Source: Gammaproteobacteria bacterium (lineage in GTDB: Bacteria; Pseudomonadota; Gammaproteobacteria; Steroidobacterales; Steroidobacteraceae). Taken from it: a DNA stretch of 50,121 nt. The notes beneath the pieces were generated by a model. It did no database searches, was not told the origin of the DNA, and saw only the letters and a program-made list of their open reading frames with translations. Shown piece after piece: positions 18,502 through 27,319 of the stretch. The number at the start of each line of letters is the position of its first letter. The first letter of the stretch is position 1. Location of the stretch: assembly GCA_027307325.1 (NCBI GenBank), contig DAHUXE010000063.1:1-50121 (forward strand), written 5' to 3'. Both the position numbers and the translations under genes were made by a program.

Positions 18502-18627
18502 TAGCTCGCCCTCGCAGTCCTGGAAGCAAAGGTCAACGCCCAAGGCGTCCGCGTACTCGCGGAATAGCCCGCGAACCTCGGCGAGGTCCCGGGGAACTTC
18601 GGCATACCGTATAGTCAATCGGTGCAC
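18502..18627 (-). pseudogene. N-terminal remnant of a GNAT acetyltransferase
   Basis: The first ~42 residues of the track ORF (IRYAEVPRDLAEVRGLFREYADALGVDLCFQDCEGEL) match the opening of a common GNAT N-acetyltransferase family. Homology stops after this, and the acetyl-CoA-binding half is missing. The frame then runs on without a stop into yceI, so a fused product is formally possible. It sits 18 bp after the methyltransferase gene. This is a deletion remnant rather than a working enzyme. Confidence 0.6.
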
Positions 18628-18645
18628 CGCGCTTTCAACGACCGC

Positions 18646-19407
18646 TCAGGCGGCGCGCAGCGGCGCGAAGTACACCAGCGTGCTGTAGGGCATGGTGATG
18701 CGGCCGTCGCGCTCGTGACGGGCAAACACCTCGCGCAGCATCCCGATCATGGGCTCGTAGTCGGCGGATCCCGGCTCGGGCGCGTAGGAGGAGGACATCA
18801 GCCGTCCCCTGAGTCCCTCGAAATCGAGTATCTGCTGATTGGCGAAGGCTCTGACCTCCATCGCCGCGCCGAGGAACCCGCGCATCGCGCCGACGTCGGC
18901 GCGGCTGGCGGTGATGCGCGTGTACTCGGGCGCGTGGCGTTTGAGGAGCGCTTCGTAATCGGCGAGGAACGGCGTCGCCTCGGGCGGCCGCTCGTTCCAG
19001 AGGAGCGCGGCCCACGCCCCGGGGCGCAGTACCCGCAGCGCCTCGAGCCGCGCCCGCTGCGGGTCGAACCAGTGAAAAGCCTGCCCCGCGACCAGGAGGT
19101 CGACGCTGCCGGATGCGAGCGTGGTGGCCTCGGCGCTGCCCGCGATGCTGCGAAAGCGCGGCTCCTGGCTGAGCTGCGCTTCCGCCGCCGCGCGCATGTG
19201 CTCGTTCGGCTCGACCGCGAACACCTGCGCACCGCGCTCGAGGAGCAGCTCCGTCAGAATGCCGGTCCCGGAACCGAGATCGGCGACCACCGCGCCGGGG
19301 GCGAGTCCGCAGCGTTCCCTCAGCAGCTCGAGTGCCGGCGGCGGATAGCTCGGGCGGTAGCGCGCGTAGTCGTCCACCCGGGAGCTGAAGCGATCGGTCG
19401 GTTGCAT
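18646..19407 (-). CDS. Class I SAM-dependent methyltransferase
   Basis: This protein has about 253 residues. I start it at the ATG at 19407 (MQPTDRFSSRVDDYARYRPSYP), where family homology begins; the track start is a GTG eight codons upstream. SAM-binding motif I is VVADLGSGTGILTELLLERGAQVFAVEPNEHM, and GSVDLLVAGQAFHWFDP is the motif II/III region typical of the UbiE/Tam-like small-molecule methyltransferases. The substrate cannot be told. The GNAT remnant and yceI follow in the same direction. Confidence 0.85.
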   Translation of the reverse strand: MQPTDRFSSRVDDYARYRPSYPPPALELLRERCGLAPGAVVADLGSGTGILTELLLERGAQVFAVEPNEHMRAAAEAQLSQEPRFRSIAGSAEATTLASGSVDLLVAGQAFHWFDPQRARLEALRVLRPGAWAALLWNERPPEATPFLADYEALLKRHAPEYTRITASRADVGAMRGFLGAAMEVRAFANQQILDFEGLRGRLMSSSYAPEPGSADYEPMIGMLREVFARHERDGRITMPYSTLVYFAPLRAA

Positions 19408-19534
19408 GCTGTACTGGCGGCGTCGCGACACAGTGTGTGCTCAGGTCGCGCGGCGCGCCTCTCCATAAAGATATGGGGACACGGTGACTTAGAGGCGTGA
19501 CAATGGCGTCACGCCCTGGTCTGGAGTATGAGCG

Positions 19535-20689
19535 ATGTCCGGCCCCTACAAGCGCCTCGAGACCAAACTGGTGCATGCCGGGGAGCCGCGCCCGCGCATC
19601 GACGGCGCCGTGGAGATGCCCATCTTCCAGTCCGCTACCTTCGAGTACCGCGGCGAGCGCCGTTACGACGATGTGCGTTACCTGCGCCTCAACAACACGC
19701 CGAACCACCTCGCGCTGCACGCCAAGCTGGCCGACCTCGAGGGATCCGAGGCTGCGCTGGTCACCGCGAGCGGCATGGCCGCAATCAGCACCACGCTCCT
19801 CACGGTGCTGTCGGCCGGCGATCATCTGCTGGCGCAGAGCTGCCTGTACGGCGGCACCCACGACTTCGTGACCCGCGAGTTCGCGGGCCTCGGCCTGTCG
19901 GTGGACTTCATCGACGCCGACCGGCGCGACACCTGGCGCGCCCAGCTGAAACCCAACACGCGTGCCGTGTACGTCGAGGCGATGACCAACCCGCTGCTCG
20001 AGGTGGCAGACCTGCGAGCCGTCGCGGAGTTCGCGCGCGCGCATCGCCTGGTATCCATCATCGACAACACCTTCGCGAGCCCGGTCAACTTCCGTCCCAT
20101 CGAGGCGGGCTTCGACCTGGTACTGCACAGCGCCACCAAGTATCTCAACGGGCACTCCGACATCGTCGCGGGTGCGGTCGCCGGGAGCAGCGCGCTGATC
20201 GAGCGCATCCGCCACAAGGCCAACCACCTGGGCGGCTCACTCGATCCGCATGCGGCGTTCCTCCTCAGCCGCGGGCTGAAGACGCTGGCGCTGCGCGTGC
20301 GCTACCAGAACGAGAGCGCGCTCAAGCTCGCGCAATTCCTCGAGTCGCACCCGGCCGTCGCGCGCGTGCACTACGCGGGTCTCGAGAGTCACCCGCGGCA
20401 TGCGCGCGCCGCGAGTCTGTTCGCGGGCTTCGGCGGTGTGTTGAGCTTCGAGCTCAAGGGCCCGCCCGAGCGGGCGGATGAGCTCGCGGGCCGCGTCCGC
20501 ATCCCGGCGGTCGCGCCGAGCCTCGGCGGAGTGCACACGCTGCTGACGCGCCCCGCCACCACCTCGCATTCGGGCCTGGCGCGCGAGGATCGCGAGCGCC
20601 TCGGGATCAGCGACGGGCTGCTGCGCCTCTCGGTCGGCATCGAGGCCACCGAGGACCTGCTCGAGGACTTCGCGCAGGCGCTCGGTTGA
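19535..20689 (+). CDS. metC: Cystathionine beta-lyase / Cys-Met metabolism PLP enzyme
   Basis: This 384-residue enzyme has the full-length fold I trans-sulfuration pattern. The PLP lysine is K202 in HSATKYLNGHSD, and the phosphate-binding loop is TASGMAAISTTLL. The C-terminal SLGGVHTLLTRPATTSHS and LLRLSVGIE signatures match cystathionine beta/gamma-lyases. It most likely cleaves cystathionine to homocysteine, pyruvate and ammonia. A gamma-lyase or sulfhydrylase role cannot be separated from sequence alone. It is monocistronic or leads a short run with the EamA transporter 84 bp downstream. Confidence 0.85.
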   Translation: MSGPYKRLETKLVHAGEPRPRIDGAVEMPIFQSATFEYRGERRYDDVRYLRLNNTPNHLALHAKLADLEGSEAALVTASGMAAISTTLLTVLSAGDHLLAQSCLYGGTHDFVTREFAGLGLSVDFIDADRRDTWRAQLKPNTRAVYVEAMTNPLLEVADLRAVAEFARAHRLVSIIDNTFASPVNFRPIEAGFDLVLHSATKYLNGHSDIVAGAVAGSSALIERIRHKANHLGGSLDPHAAFLLSRGLKTLALRVRYQNESALKLAQFLESHPAVARVHYAGLESHPRHARAASLFAGFGGVLSFELKGPPERADELAGRVRIPAVAPSLGGVHTLLTRPATTSHSGLAREDRERLGISDGLLRLSVGIEATEDLLEDFAQALG

Positions 20690-20773
20690 GACGCCCGGCC
20701 GCAAGTTCCGGGTGGCGATGCTGCCGCCCCGCCCTCACCATGCACAGGTCATGCAGCCCGATGTACGCGATCC

Positions 20774-21718
20774 ATGTCTACTGATGCCACCACCGCGCGC
20801 TTGACTGCCGCCAGCGGGAGCACGCCGCTACCTGCCGCCTTGCCGGCAGAGCTCCCCGCCGCGGCCTGGCGCACGCCGGTCGAGCTCACGCTCCTCGGCG
20901 CGATCTGGGGCGGCTCCTTTCTCTTCATGAGAGTCTCCGCCGCGGACTTCGGCCCGCTGCCGCTGGTCGAGGCGCGCCTGGCGCTCGGCGGGCTCGTCCT
21001 GACGCCATTTCTGTGGCGGGCGCGGGCGCAGTTCACCCTCGGGCTGTGGCTGCGGATCGCGGCCATCGCGGCGATCAACTCCGTCGTCCCGTTCGCGCTC
21101 TTTGCCTGGGGCGCGGAGCGCGCGCCGGCCGGCATCGGCGCCATCACCAACGCAATGACGGTGATGTTCACCTATCTGGTCGCTCATTTCTTCTTCGGCG
21201 AGCGCATCGGCGCGCGGCGCCTCATTGGCCTCACCGCCGGATTCGTCGGCGTCGCGATCCTCGCGAGCGGCAGGACCGCGGGCGATGGCGTCTGGCAGGC
21301 AGCGCTCGCGGGCACGGCGGCCGCGGTCTGCTACGGCTTCGGCATCAATCTGATGCGTCGTTACCTCACCGGCTACCCCGCAGCGGCGGTGGCGGCTGCC
21401 AATCTCGTCACGGGCGCGCTGCTCCTGGCCCCGCTGGCGGCGTACAGCTGGCCGTCGCGAGCGATTCCGGCGGCGTCCTGGGCGAGCGCGGTACTGCTCG
21501 GCGTGCTGTGCACCGGGGCGGCGTTCGTCCTCTATTACCGCCTCATCGCGCGCGTCGGCGGGCCGCGCGCCTCCACGGTGACCTATCTCATTCCACTGTT
21601 CGGCGTCATCTGGGCGTGGCTCCTGCTCGGTGAGCCGCTCACGGTGAGCATGGCGCTCGCCGGAGCCCTGATTCTCTCGGGTGTCGCGCTCAGCCAGCAG
21701 CGTGCTACAAGGAAGTAG
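20774..21718 (+). CDS. EamA/DMT-family transporter
   Basis: This 314-residue inner-membrane protein has about ten hydrophobic helices in two EamA repeats, the first opening with LTLLGAIWGGSFLFMRVSA and the second with AALAGTAAAVCYGFGINLMRR. The C-terminal PLFGVIWAWLLLGEPLTVSMALAGALILSGVAL is a strong family signature. Members export amino acids or other metabolites. The ~30 residues before the first helix are Ala/Pro-rich. The stop overlaps the GTG of the phosphatase by one base, so the two are probably co-translated. Confidence 0.9.
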   Translation: MSTDATTARLTAASGSTPLPAALPAELPAAAWRTPVELTLLGAIWGGSFLFMRVSAADFGPLPLVEARLALGGLVLTPFLWRARAQFTLGLWLRIAAIAAINSVVPFALFAWGAERAPAGIGAITNAMTVMFTYLVAHFFFGERIGARRLIGLTAGFVGVAILASGRTAGDGVWQAALAGTAAAVCYGFGINLMRRYLTGYPAAAVAAANLVTGALLLAPLAAYSWPSRAIPAASWASAVLLGVLCTGAAFVLYYRLIARVGGPRASTVTYLIPLFGVIWAWLLLGEPLTVSMALAGALILSGVALSQQRATRK

Positions 21719-22476
21719 TGGCAGGCCGAGGGCGGATGACGAGCGGGGACCTGTCGGCGGACCCGCGGCGCCGGCTCACATTTCCGCGGCTCCTCAACGC
21801 GCGTGACCTGGGCGGCTGCCCGACGCTCGATGGCGCACTTACGCGCCGGCGCTCGCTGGTGCGGGCCGACGATCTCGCGCAGCTCGACGCCGCGGGCCTC
21901 GAGGCACTCACGGATTTTGGCATAGAGACGGTCATCGACCTGCGCTGGCGCGCGGAAGCCGAGCGGCACCCCAGCCCGATCCCCGCCGCTCTCCCTCACG
22001 TCCACTACCGTCAGGTCTCGCTCCTCACGCCTACCGAGGACGAGTGGCGCGAGCGCAGCGCCGCTGCTGCCAAGGAGCTGTGGAACTGCGTGGTGCTCGA
22101 GCAGGTGCAGCTCGAGCTGCGCGGGGTGCTCGCGGCGATCGCCGCCGCCGCGCCCGGCCCGCTGCTCTTTCACTGCATCGCCGGCAAGGACCGCACCGGG
22201 CTGGTGGCGGCGCTGCTGCTCGCGCTCGCGGGCGTAGTTCCCGAGGCCATCGCGCACGACTACGCTCTGAGCAGCGCCAATCTGCGTGACGGCTATCTCG
22301 AGCGCTACGCACACCGCGATCCGGGGGAGATCCTCGCGGCCTTACATTGCCCCGAAGAAGGTGCGCACAACATGTTGAAATTCCTCGCCCGCGCGGGCGG
22401 CGTACGTGCCTACCTCGCAGGAATCGGTCTGAGCGGCGGCGAGATCGCCGCACTCCACGCGCGGCTGCGCGAGTAA
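21718..22476 (+). CDS. Tyrosine-protein phosphatase (dual-specificity/Y_phosphatase3 type)
   Basis: This 252-residue protein has the CX5R P-loop at C153-R159 in LLFHCIAGKDRTGLVAALLL, and the N-terminal LLNARDLGG motif of bacterial tyrosine/inositol phosphatases. The GTG at 21718 has AAGGAA just before it and overlaps the transporter stop; an ATG at 21736 is an alternative. HCxAGKDRTG enzymes of this group dephosphorylate phosphotyrosine or phosphoinositides. Substrates are unknown. Confidence 0.88.
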   Translation: MAGRGRMTSGDLSADPRRRLTFPRLLNARDLGGCPTLDGALTRRRSLVRADDLAQLDAAGLEALTDFGIETVIDLRWRAEAERHPSPIPAALPHVHYRQVSLLTPTEDEWRERSAAAAKELWNCVVLEQVQLELRGVLAAIAAAAPGPLLFHCIAGKDRTGLVAALLLALAGVVPEAIAHDYALSSANLRDGYLERYAHRDPGEILAALHCPEEGAHNMLKFLARAGGVRAYLAGIGLSGGEIAALHARLRE

Positions 22477-22749
22477 CGGCTCACCTTTCGGCGTGCGCGG
22501 ACTGTGACTTCCGCAGCACGGCGCCGCCGGCGATCCGTGCCGCCATTCACGGCAGGTTCAGCCGTTCGGCAAGATACTTACACTCGCACCGGTTGCGCGT
22601 GCTCCCGAGCCGCCCATACATTGCAAGCGCGGGCACCATTCAAGCAGGCACGGATTTGAGTACGCGGCACACCGGTGCTTCCCTTTTCCCGCTCCCCGCC
22701 GCTTCCGCTATCCTCCCTCGCTCATCTTCGGCTTGTTGAGGAGGCTCAC

Positions 22750-23163
22750 GTGCAGGTTACCGGAGGGTGTCTGTGCCGGGCGGTACGCTATACGATCCGC
22801 GCCGCTCCCATCGTGACGCGCACCTGCTGGTGCCGCGTGTGCCAGTACCTCGGCGCCGGCAGCGCCACCGTCAACACGTGCTTCCCGAGCGAAGCGCTCG
22901 AGGTGACGGGTGAGCTGCGCGACTACCGCATGGTCGCCGACAGCGGCAACGCCGCGCACCGGCGCTTCTGCCCGGCCTGTGGCACGCACCTGTTCAGCGC
23001 CTCCGAGGCGCGCCCGCACCTGGTGTTCGTGCGCGCAGGTACGCTCGATGACCCCGAGATCGCCCGCCCCTCGCTCACGATCTGGACGGCGAGCGCCCCG
23101 AGCTGGGCGTGCATCGACGAGCGCTTGCCCAAGGTCGAGCGGCAACCGCCGCCCGCCGCCTAG
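22750..23163 (+). CDS. GFA/CENP-V family zinc protein
   Basis: This 137-residue protein has the eight-cysteine zinc pattern of glutathione-dependent formaldehyde-activating enzymes: CLC, CWCRVC and CPACGTHLF. I start it at the GTG at 22750, which follows GAGGAGG; the track start at 22675 lies in a non-conserved Pro/Ser-rich stretch. Most members are of unknown activity despite the family name. The stop is 3 bp from the stop of the convergent oxidoreductase. Confidence 0.88.
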   Translation: MQVTGGCLCRAVRYTIRAAPIVTRTCWCRVCQYLGAGSATVNTCFPSEALEVTGELRDYRMVADSGNAAHRRFCPACGTHLFSASEARPHLVFVRAGTLDDPEIARPSLTIWTASAPSWACIDERLPKVERQPPPAA

Positions 23164-23165
23164 TA

Positions 23166-23915
23166 CTATTTCAGGCCGAGGGCCTGCCGCAGCTGGGACG
23201 CGGTCATGAGGCGCGTGTACACCGGCGTGCCGACGTCGAACTCGCGCGCCCGCGACAGCGGGCCGACCACGACCGGAGCGAACCCGGCATCCCGCACCAG
23301 CCGCTCGGCCACCGCGAGCGCTTGAGCGTCATCGCCCGCGAGGGGGATGGCGATCGGCTCTCCGGCGCGATGCGCCTTGCCCGAGAGGTCGCCGGAATTG
23401 ATGGCGTTGAAGGCGCGCACCAAGCGCACTCCGGGCAGGAACTTCGGATCGGCCACGCCGGTGCTCAGCCGGCGCGCTTCGACGGCCATCTCGCCGTCAC
23501 GTGACGGATAGGGATTACAGGTGTCGAGCACGACCTTGCCGGCGAGCTCCGCCCTGAGGTCGCGGCCGACCTGGGGCAGCGCGCCGTACGGTACCGACAC
23601 CACCACCACCTCGCCGAACTGCGCCGCCTCGCGCGGCGTGCCGACCCGCGCCCGCGGCCCGAGCGAGGCAGCCAGGGCCTTGAGCCGATCGGGATGGCGC
23701 GACGACATGAGCACCTCGTGGCCTGCCGCCACCCAGAGCCGCGCGAGCGTGCCGCCGATCTCACCGGTGCCGATGATGCCGATCCGCAGCGGTGTCATGG
23801 GCGGAGCCGCGGCGGGCGGCACCGGGCCGGCGGCGCCGACGGCGCTCGCGGCAAGGGATGCGCCGAGGACTGCGAGAGCCGCCAGGCCCGCGCGGCGCGC
23901 TGCGGCGGATGTCAC
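23166..23915 (-). CDS. NADP-dependent F420-reductase-like oxidoreductase with signal peptide
   Basis: The catalytic part begins at MTPLRIGIIGTGEIGGTLARLWVAAGHEVLMSSRHPDRL, a GxGxxG Rossmann motif with an NADP-type SSR after strand 2, as in the NPD-dependent F420 reductase/ProC-like group (PF03807). The in-frame GTG at 23915 adds ~39 residues forming a credible Ala-rich signal peptide (LAALAVLGASLAASAVGAAG), and it overlaps the upstream lipoprotein stop as GTGA. That coupling supports the longer form. An exported NADP-binding enzyme is odd, because free NADP is scarce in the periplasm. The ATG at 23798 would give a cytosolic protein. Confidence 0.78.
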   Translation of the reverse strand: MTSAAARRAGLAALAVLGASLAASAVGAAGPVPPAAAPPMTPLRIGIIGTGEIGGTLARLWVAAGHEVLMSSRHPDRLKALAASLGPRARVGTPREAAQFGEVVVVSVPYGALPQVGRDLRAELAGKVVLDTCNPYPSRDGEMAVEARRLSTGVADPKFLPGVRLVRAFNAINSGDLSGKAHRAGEPIAIPLAGDDAQALAVAERLVRDAGFAPVVVGPLSRAREFDVGTPVYTRLMTASQLRQALGLK

Positions 23916-24637
23916 TTGGGCGAGAACTCCACGTAGGTCTGCCAGCGCGGCATACCCGGATTGTCCGTGTCGATAACCAGCGTGCCGTGGGCGCGCTGCG
24001 CGGTCGACGCGAGGCGCAGTTGCGCGTTCTCGCCGCACACGGCCTGCAGTGGCAGGGGCGTCTTCACCGAGATGGCGCGCGCGGCAGCGACATCCTCGGC
24101 GGAAGCGCCCGAGGGCTCGATGTGGGCCGCGGCGATCTGCGTCACGGGCACAGTAGCGAAGCGGTAGTTGACCGTACCCTCCCAGTCGCCCTTACCGCCC
24201 TTGCCCCTGGCACCCTTGCCCTCGGTGGGCTTGCCGGCCGTGTCGAATCCTTCCTGCTTGCTGAGCGGCGGCTCCGCCAGCTTGATCTGACGCGGCTGCG
24301 GCGGCAGCACGATGTGGCGCGTGGCGAGCCCCTGCAGGCGCCACACGGCGAGGAGCTGCAGCGGAAAGCTGCTCTGGCAGCGCACCGAGTACAGGCCGTG
24401 CCAGCCTGAGCCGTCGGAGTTGGGGCTGAGCTGGACTTTCTGGCTGTCGCCGATCGCAAACAACACCAGCGAGCCCGGCGTCACCAGCGCGCCCTCCGAG
24501 GAGGTCGCGGTGATCTCGTACATGCCGATGTCGTTGTTGGCCTCGAACTGGGCCGGAGTCGTGTCGTTCACCTGCACGTTGCAGGCGCTCAGGCAGAGCG
24601 CGACCGGAATCCACGAGAGCCGGATGAGCTTGTACAT
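23912..24637 (-). CDS. Putative lipoprotein of unknown function
   Basis: This 241-residue protein starts with a lipoprotein signal (LSWIPVALCLSACN, lipobox LSAC). The body has two cysteines likely to pair (VRCQSS and AVCGEN), a Gly/Lys-rich spacer (GKGARGKGGKGDWEG) and predicted beta strands. I do not recognise the family. It is directly coupled to the downstream signal-peptide-bearing NADP oxidoreductase by a 4-bp overlap. Confidence 0.7.
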   Translation of the reverse strand: MYKLIRLSWIPVALCLSACNVQVNDTTPAQFEANNDIGMYEITATSSEGALVTPGSLVLFAIGDSQKVQLSPNSDGSGWHGLYSVRCQSSFPLQLLAVWRLQGLATRHIVLPPQPRQIKLAEPPLSKQEGFDTAGKPTEGKGARGKGGKGDWEGTVNYRFATVPVTQIAAAHIEPSGASAEDVAAARAISVKTPLPLQAVCGENAQLRLASTAQRAHGTLVIDTDNPGMPRWQTYVEFSPK

Positions 24638-24730
24638 ACTGCCCCCGTCGCAAACGGCTGGGAGGGTGCGCCGGGCGGCGCGCCTCAGCGCGGCCCGGGA
24701 CTTGGGAAAACCTTGGCCTGGATCCGCGCC

Positions 24731-24934
24731 CTACTTCTTTCTCCGGGCGCCGGAGCGTTTCGCCGCTCTGAAGGAGATTCCGCAGCGCATGGCCTTCTGC
24801 TGAACCGCCGCCGCCGTGCGCCCGAGCTTCTTCGCGACCTGACTGGTGGGAGTTCCCGCCTTCGCGAGGGCCTTGAGGGTCTTCAGTTCACGGGCGCTCC
24901 AGGAAGCGCCGTCGTTCGGTGGACGTCTTGCCAT
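24731..24934 (-). CDS. Small Myb/SANT-like DNA-binding protein
   Basis: This 67-residue basic protein has the single helix-turn-helix WSARELKTLKALAKAGTPTSQVAKKLGRTAAAVQQKAMRCGISF, a pattern found in many short proteobacterial proteins of the SANT/Myb-like type. The tail is Lys/Arg-rich. It is monocistronic, and no targets can be named. Confidence 0.75.
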   Translation of the reverse strand: MARRPPNDGASWSARELKTLKALAKAGTPTSQVAKKLGRTAAAVQQKAMRCGISFRAAKRSGARRKK

Positions 24935-25141
24935 CTCGGTACTCCGCTAATTACCCAACTCGAGGGCCGGACTGGGGATCATACACCGATTGCCTCGAGA
25001 AGCGCGCGTCCAACACGATCCGTAACATGTTGGAAGAGCCGCGGGGCGGCGAAGCCCAGGCGGGATGTTGCCGTGGCGCCGTGCGGCGACACTAACTCAT
25101 AACTGCGGTGCAACCGCGTGCGCCGCAGCGCGATGGCCCGG

Positions 25142-25519
25142 CTACCGGACCACGATCGTTCCCACCATGCGCGGGTGAATCGAGCAGGCATAGTGGTAGG
25201 TGCCGGGCCTGTCGAATCGGAACGTGAAGCTCTCGCTGGTGTCGAGCGCGCCCGAGCGGAACAGCCCCGTTTCGCTCACTACCGAGTGGGGCTCGTCGTC
25301 GGCGTTCTTCCAGGTGACGGTAGATCCGGCTTTGACCGTGATCGTCGCGGGGGCAAACATGAAGTCCCTGGCGATCACGATGGGGGGCGCCGCATCGGTC
25401 CGGGCGGCCACAGCGGGAGAGGTTGCCACCGCTGCCGCCGGAATTTGCGCCGATGCGGCGCCCGAGCTCGCGGCCACGAACAGTGCGCCCGTAAGTACAA
25501 ACACGTAACGGCGGCGCAT
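25142..25519 (-). CDS. Amicyanin/plastocyanin-like cupredoxin
   Basis: This 125-residue exported blue-copper protein has a signal peptide (RRRYVFVLTGALFVAASSGAASA). Copper ligands are H78 (DEPHSV), C112, H115 and M118 in ACSIHPRM; the C-x2-H-x2-M loop is the short amicyanin type. I chose the ATG at 25519, 1 bp after the stop of the reconstructed phosphoesterase frame (TGACATG), although the ATG at 25537 also works. It is last in the ECF-controlled operon with the metallophosphoesterase. It may act as a periplasmic electron carrier or copper buffer. Confidence 0.87.
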   Translation of the reverse strand: MRRRYVFVLTGALFVAASSGAASAQIPAAAVATSPAVAARTDAAPPIVIARDFMFAPATITVKAGSTVTWKNADDEPHSVVSETGLFRSGALDTSESFTFRFDRPGTYHYACSIHPRMVGTIVVR

Positions 25520-25520
25520 G

Positions 25521-26462
25521 TCAGGCGAGGCTTGCATCGGCGAGCGCCAGTGAGCGTGGGTGCTTCACCACCGAGACGCTGGTGATGCCCAGCATCCCGG
25601 CAAGCTGATCCGGCGCAACCTTCAGGGGGCCCGGGCCCGTGCCAACACCCGCCGCGGGCTGCGGGTAGGCCGTGGAGCGCGCGGTGTGGAAGGTCACGTA
25701 GCCCTCGACCTACTGCACGATCTGATGGATATGCCCGTTCAGCACCGTCACCGAGCCAAAGCGGCGCAGCTGCTCCATGAGCTGCGGCGCATCGCCCGTT
25801 CCCCAGCCCCACGGCTCGTAGATGGTCCACAGTGGCATGTGGGCGAAGACGACGATCGGAGTGCTCGCAGAGCGGCCCTTGAGGTCATCGGCGACCCAGG
25901 CGAGCTGCGCGGGGCCGAGCGTGCCCAAGCCCCCCGGCTTGAACTCGAGCACGTTGACGAGCGCGACGAAATGCACGCCGGCGTGATCGAAGCTGTAGTA
26001 GCCGCGGTTGCCCGAGGCCTTGCCGAAACGGTTGAAGTACTCGCTGACCGTGGCGTCGGTGGTGTCGTGCTCGCCGGGCACGGTGTGCATCTCGGTGACC
26101 CGCAGTCGCGAGAAGAGCTGCGCGGCAAGGTCGAATTCCGCGGGCTTCGACAGATGGGTGATGTCCCCGGTATGAATGATCAGCTCCGGCTGCTGCGCCA
26201 GGCCGTTCATCAGGCCGATGCTGCGGATGAGGGTCGCAGTCACATCGGGATTCGCCTCCTTGCTGAAGCCGAGGTGAGTGTCGCTGATCTGCACGAACAG
26301 GGGCTTGCCGAGCCGCGCCGCGCCCCTGGGATCCGCTGCGGCGGCGGCCAGGGCGGTCGGCGTCAGCACCCCGCCCGCGAGCGCAAACAGCGTACCGGCC
26401 CCGCCGAACGCCAGGCACTTAAGCGCATGGCGGCGCGCTGCGACAGGAATCTCGTCCGGCAT
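25521..26462 (-). pseudogene. Metallophosphoesterase interrupted by an in-frame amber codon
   Basis: The ATG at 26462 has GAGGAG upstream. A Tat-like leader (ARRHALKCLAFGGAGTLFALAGG) precedes the calcineurin-like core: QISDTHLGF, HTGDITHL, VPGEHD, VFAHMPLW and LNGHIHQIVQ, giving the full set of metal ligands. A TAG at 25710-25712 stops the frame after HIHQIVQ. The same frame then continues for 62 residues (VEGYVTFHTARSTAYPQP...) to a TGA abutting the cupredoxin start, and that tail reads as a normal family C-terminus. One base change (to AAG or CAG) would restore it. All catalytic motifs precede the stop, so a truncated product might still fold. A sequencing error is also possible. Confidence 0.8.
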
Positions 26463-26496
26463 GTTGGGTCTCCTCACTACACGTTCTGTGTGGAGG

Positions 26497-26526
26497 AGAC
26501 TCGTCGCGCGTGCGGTTTATTCCCGC
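26497..26526 (-). promoter_or_regulatory. ECF-type promoter of the metallophosphoesterase-cupredoxin operon
   Basis: Read on the minus strand, GCGGGAATAAAC (26526-26515), 14 bp, then GTCT (26500-26497). The same two blocks with identical spacing lie upstream of the ECF sigma gene. The leader then runs about 30 bp to the ribosome site and the ATG at 26462. Confidence 0.75.
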
Positions 26527-26542
26527 GAGGGCCCTTGAGTCC

Positions 26543-27319
26543 TCAGCGCGTCTCTCGCGCGGCGAGGTCCTCGAGCAGCTGCCGCAGAGCCGTGAGCTCC
26601 TCCCAGCCGGCGTCGGAAACCGCGCAGTAGCCGAGATCGCCGCCGCGCCAGCAGGAGACGTGATAGCCGCGCCGGGTGGCCTCGGCCGGCAGGATCCCGC
26701 GGCCCGGCAGGAACGCGAATACATTGATGACGTGAGCGCCGTGCTCGTAGACCAGCACCGCCATGCGCTGGCGGTCGAGGTAGTCCGCGCGTCCCCCGAC
26801 CAGGCGGTAACCCTGCGCGCCGAAGTCGCCGACCGCCGGGGAGACGTCCGCGCGCCCCGCAAACCAGGGTTTGACGGTGTGCCGGTCGGTCGAGACCACC
26901 GCGGTGAGCCGCCCCGGCACCAGCGAGCGCAGGTGGGCGGCGACCAGCTCGTCGGGCAGGCGTGCGGAGAAGAGCGGCGCGAGCAGGACGACGGCGACGC
27001 TCGCCGCGAGTGCCGTTGCCGCGCCCGCCGCCGTTCCGAGCCAGAAGGGGCGCGACCGCCACGCCGGCCGTGGCTGCGCCGCACGCCGCCCGGCGGCCTC
27101 CTCCGCATCCAGCATGTGCGCGATGCGCCCCCGTAACTCCGGCGAGGCCTGGCCATAATCGAGATCGCGGCGCAGCCGCGCGCGCGTGCGTCCGAGATGC
27201 TCGAGCAGCGCGCGACACTCGGAGCAGTGCCCGGCGTGACGCTCGGCGGCGGCCGCCGACACGGCGTCGAGCTCGCCGTCGAACGCCGCCTGGACCCTCA
27301 GGCTCTCAGCGCACTGCAC
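26543..27319 (-). CDS. Transmembrane zinc-finger anti-sigma factor
   Basis: This 258-residue protein has the ZAS anti-sigma motif HAGHCSECR at its N-terminus, one membrane segment (LGTAAGAATALAASVAVVLLAPLF, about residue 94-117) and a ~140-residue periplasmic domain with VSCWRGGDLGYCAV, a possible disulfide. It should hold the adjacent sigma factor at the membrane until released. It overlaps the sigma gene by 14 bp. Confidence 0.9.
   Translation of the reverse strand: MQCAESLRVQAAFDGELDAVSAAAAERHAGHCSECRALLEHLGRTRARLRRDLDYGQASPELRGRIAHMLDAEEAAGRRAAQPRPAWRSRPFWLGTAAGAATALAASVAVVLLAPLFSARLPDELVAAHLRSLVPGRLTAVVSTDRHTVKPWFAGRADVSPAVGDFGAQGYRLVGGRADYLDRQRMAVLVYEHGAHVINVFAFLPGRGILPAEATRRGYHVSCWRGGDLGYCAVSDAGWEELTALRQLLEDLAARETR

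Noticed and set aside
24979-25191. 70-residue minus-strand ORF upstream of the Myb-like gene
   Set aside because: It overlaps the cupredoxin 3' end, lacks a ribosome site and matches nothing I recognise.
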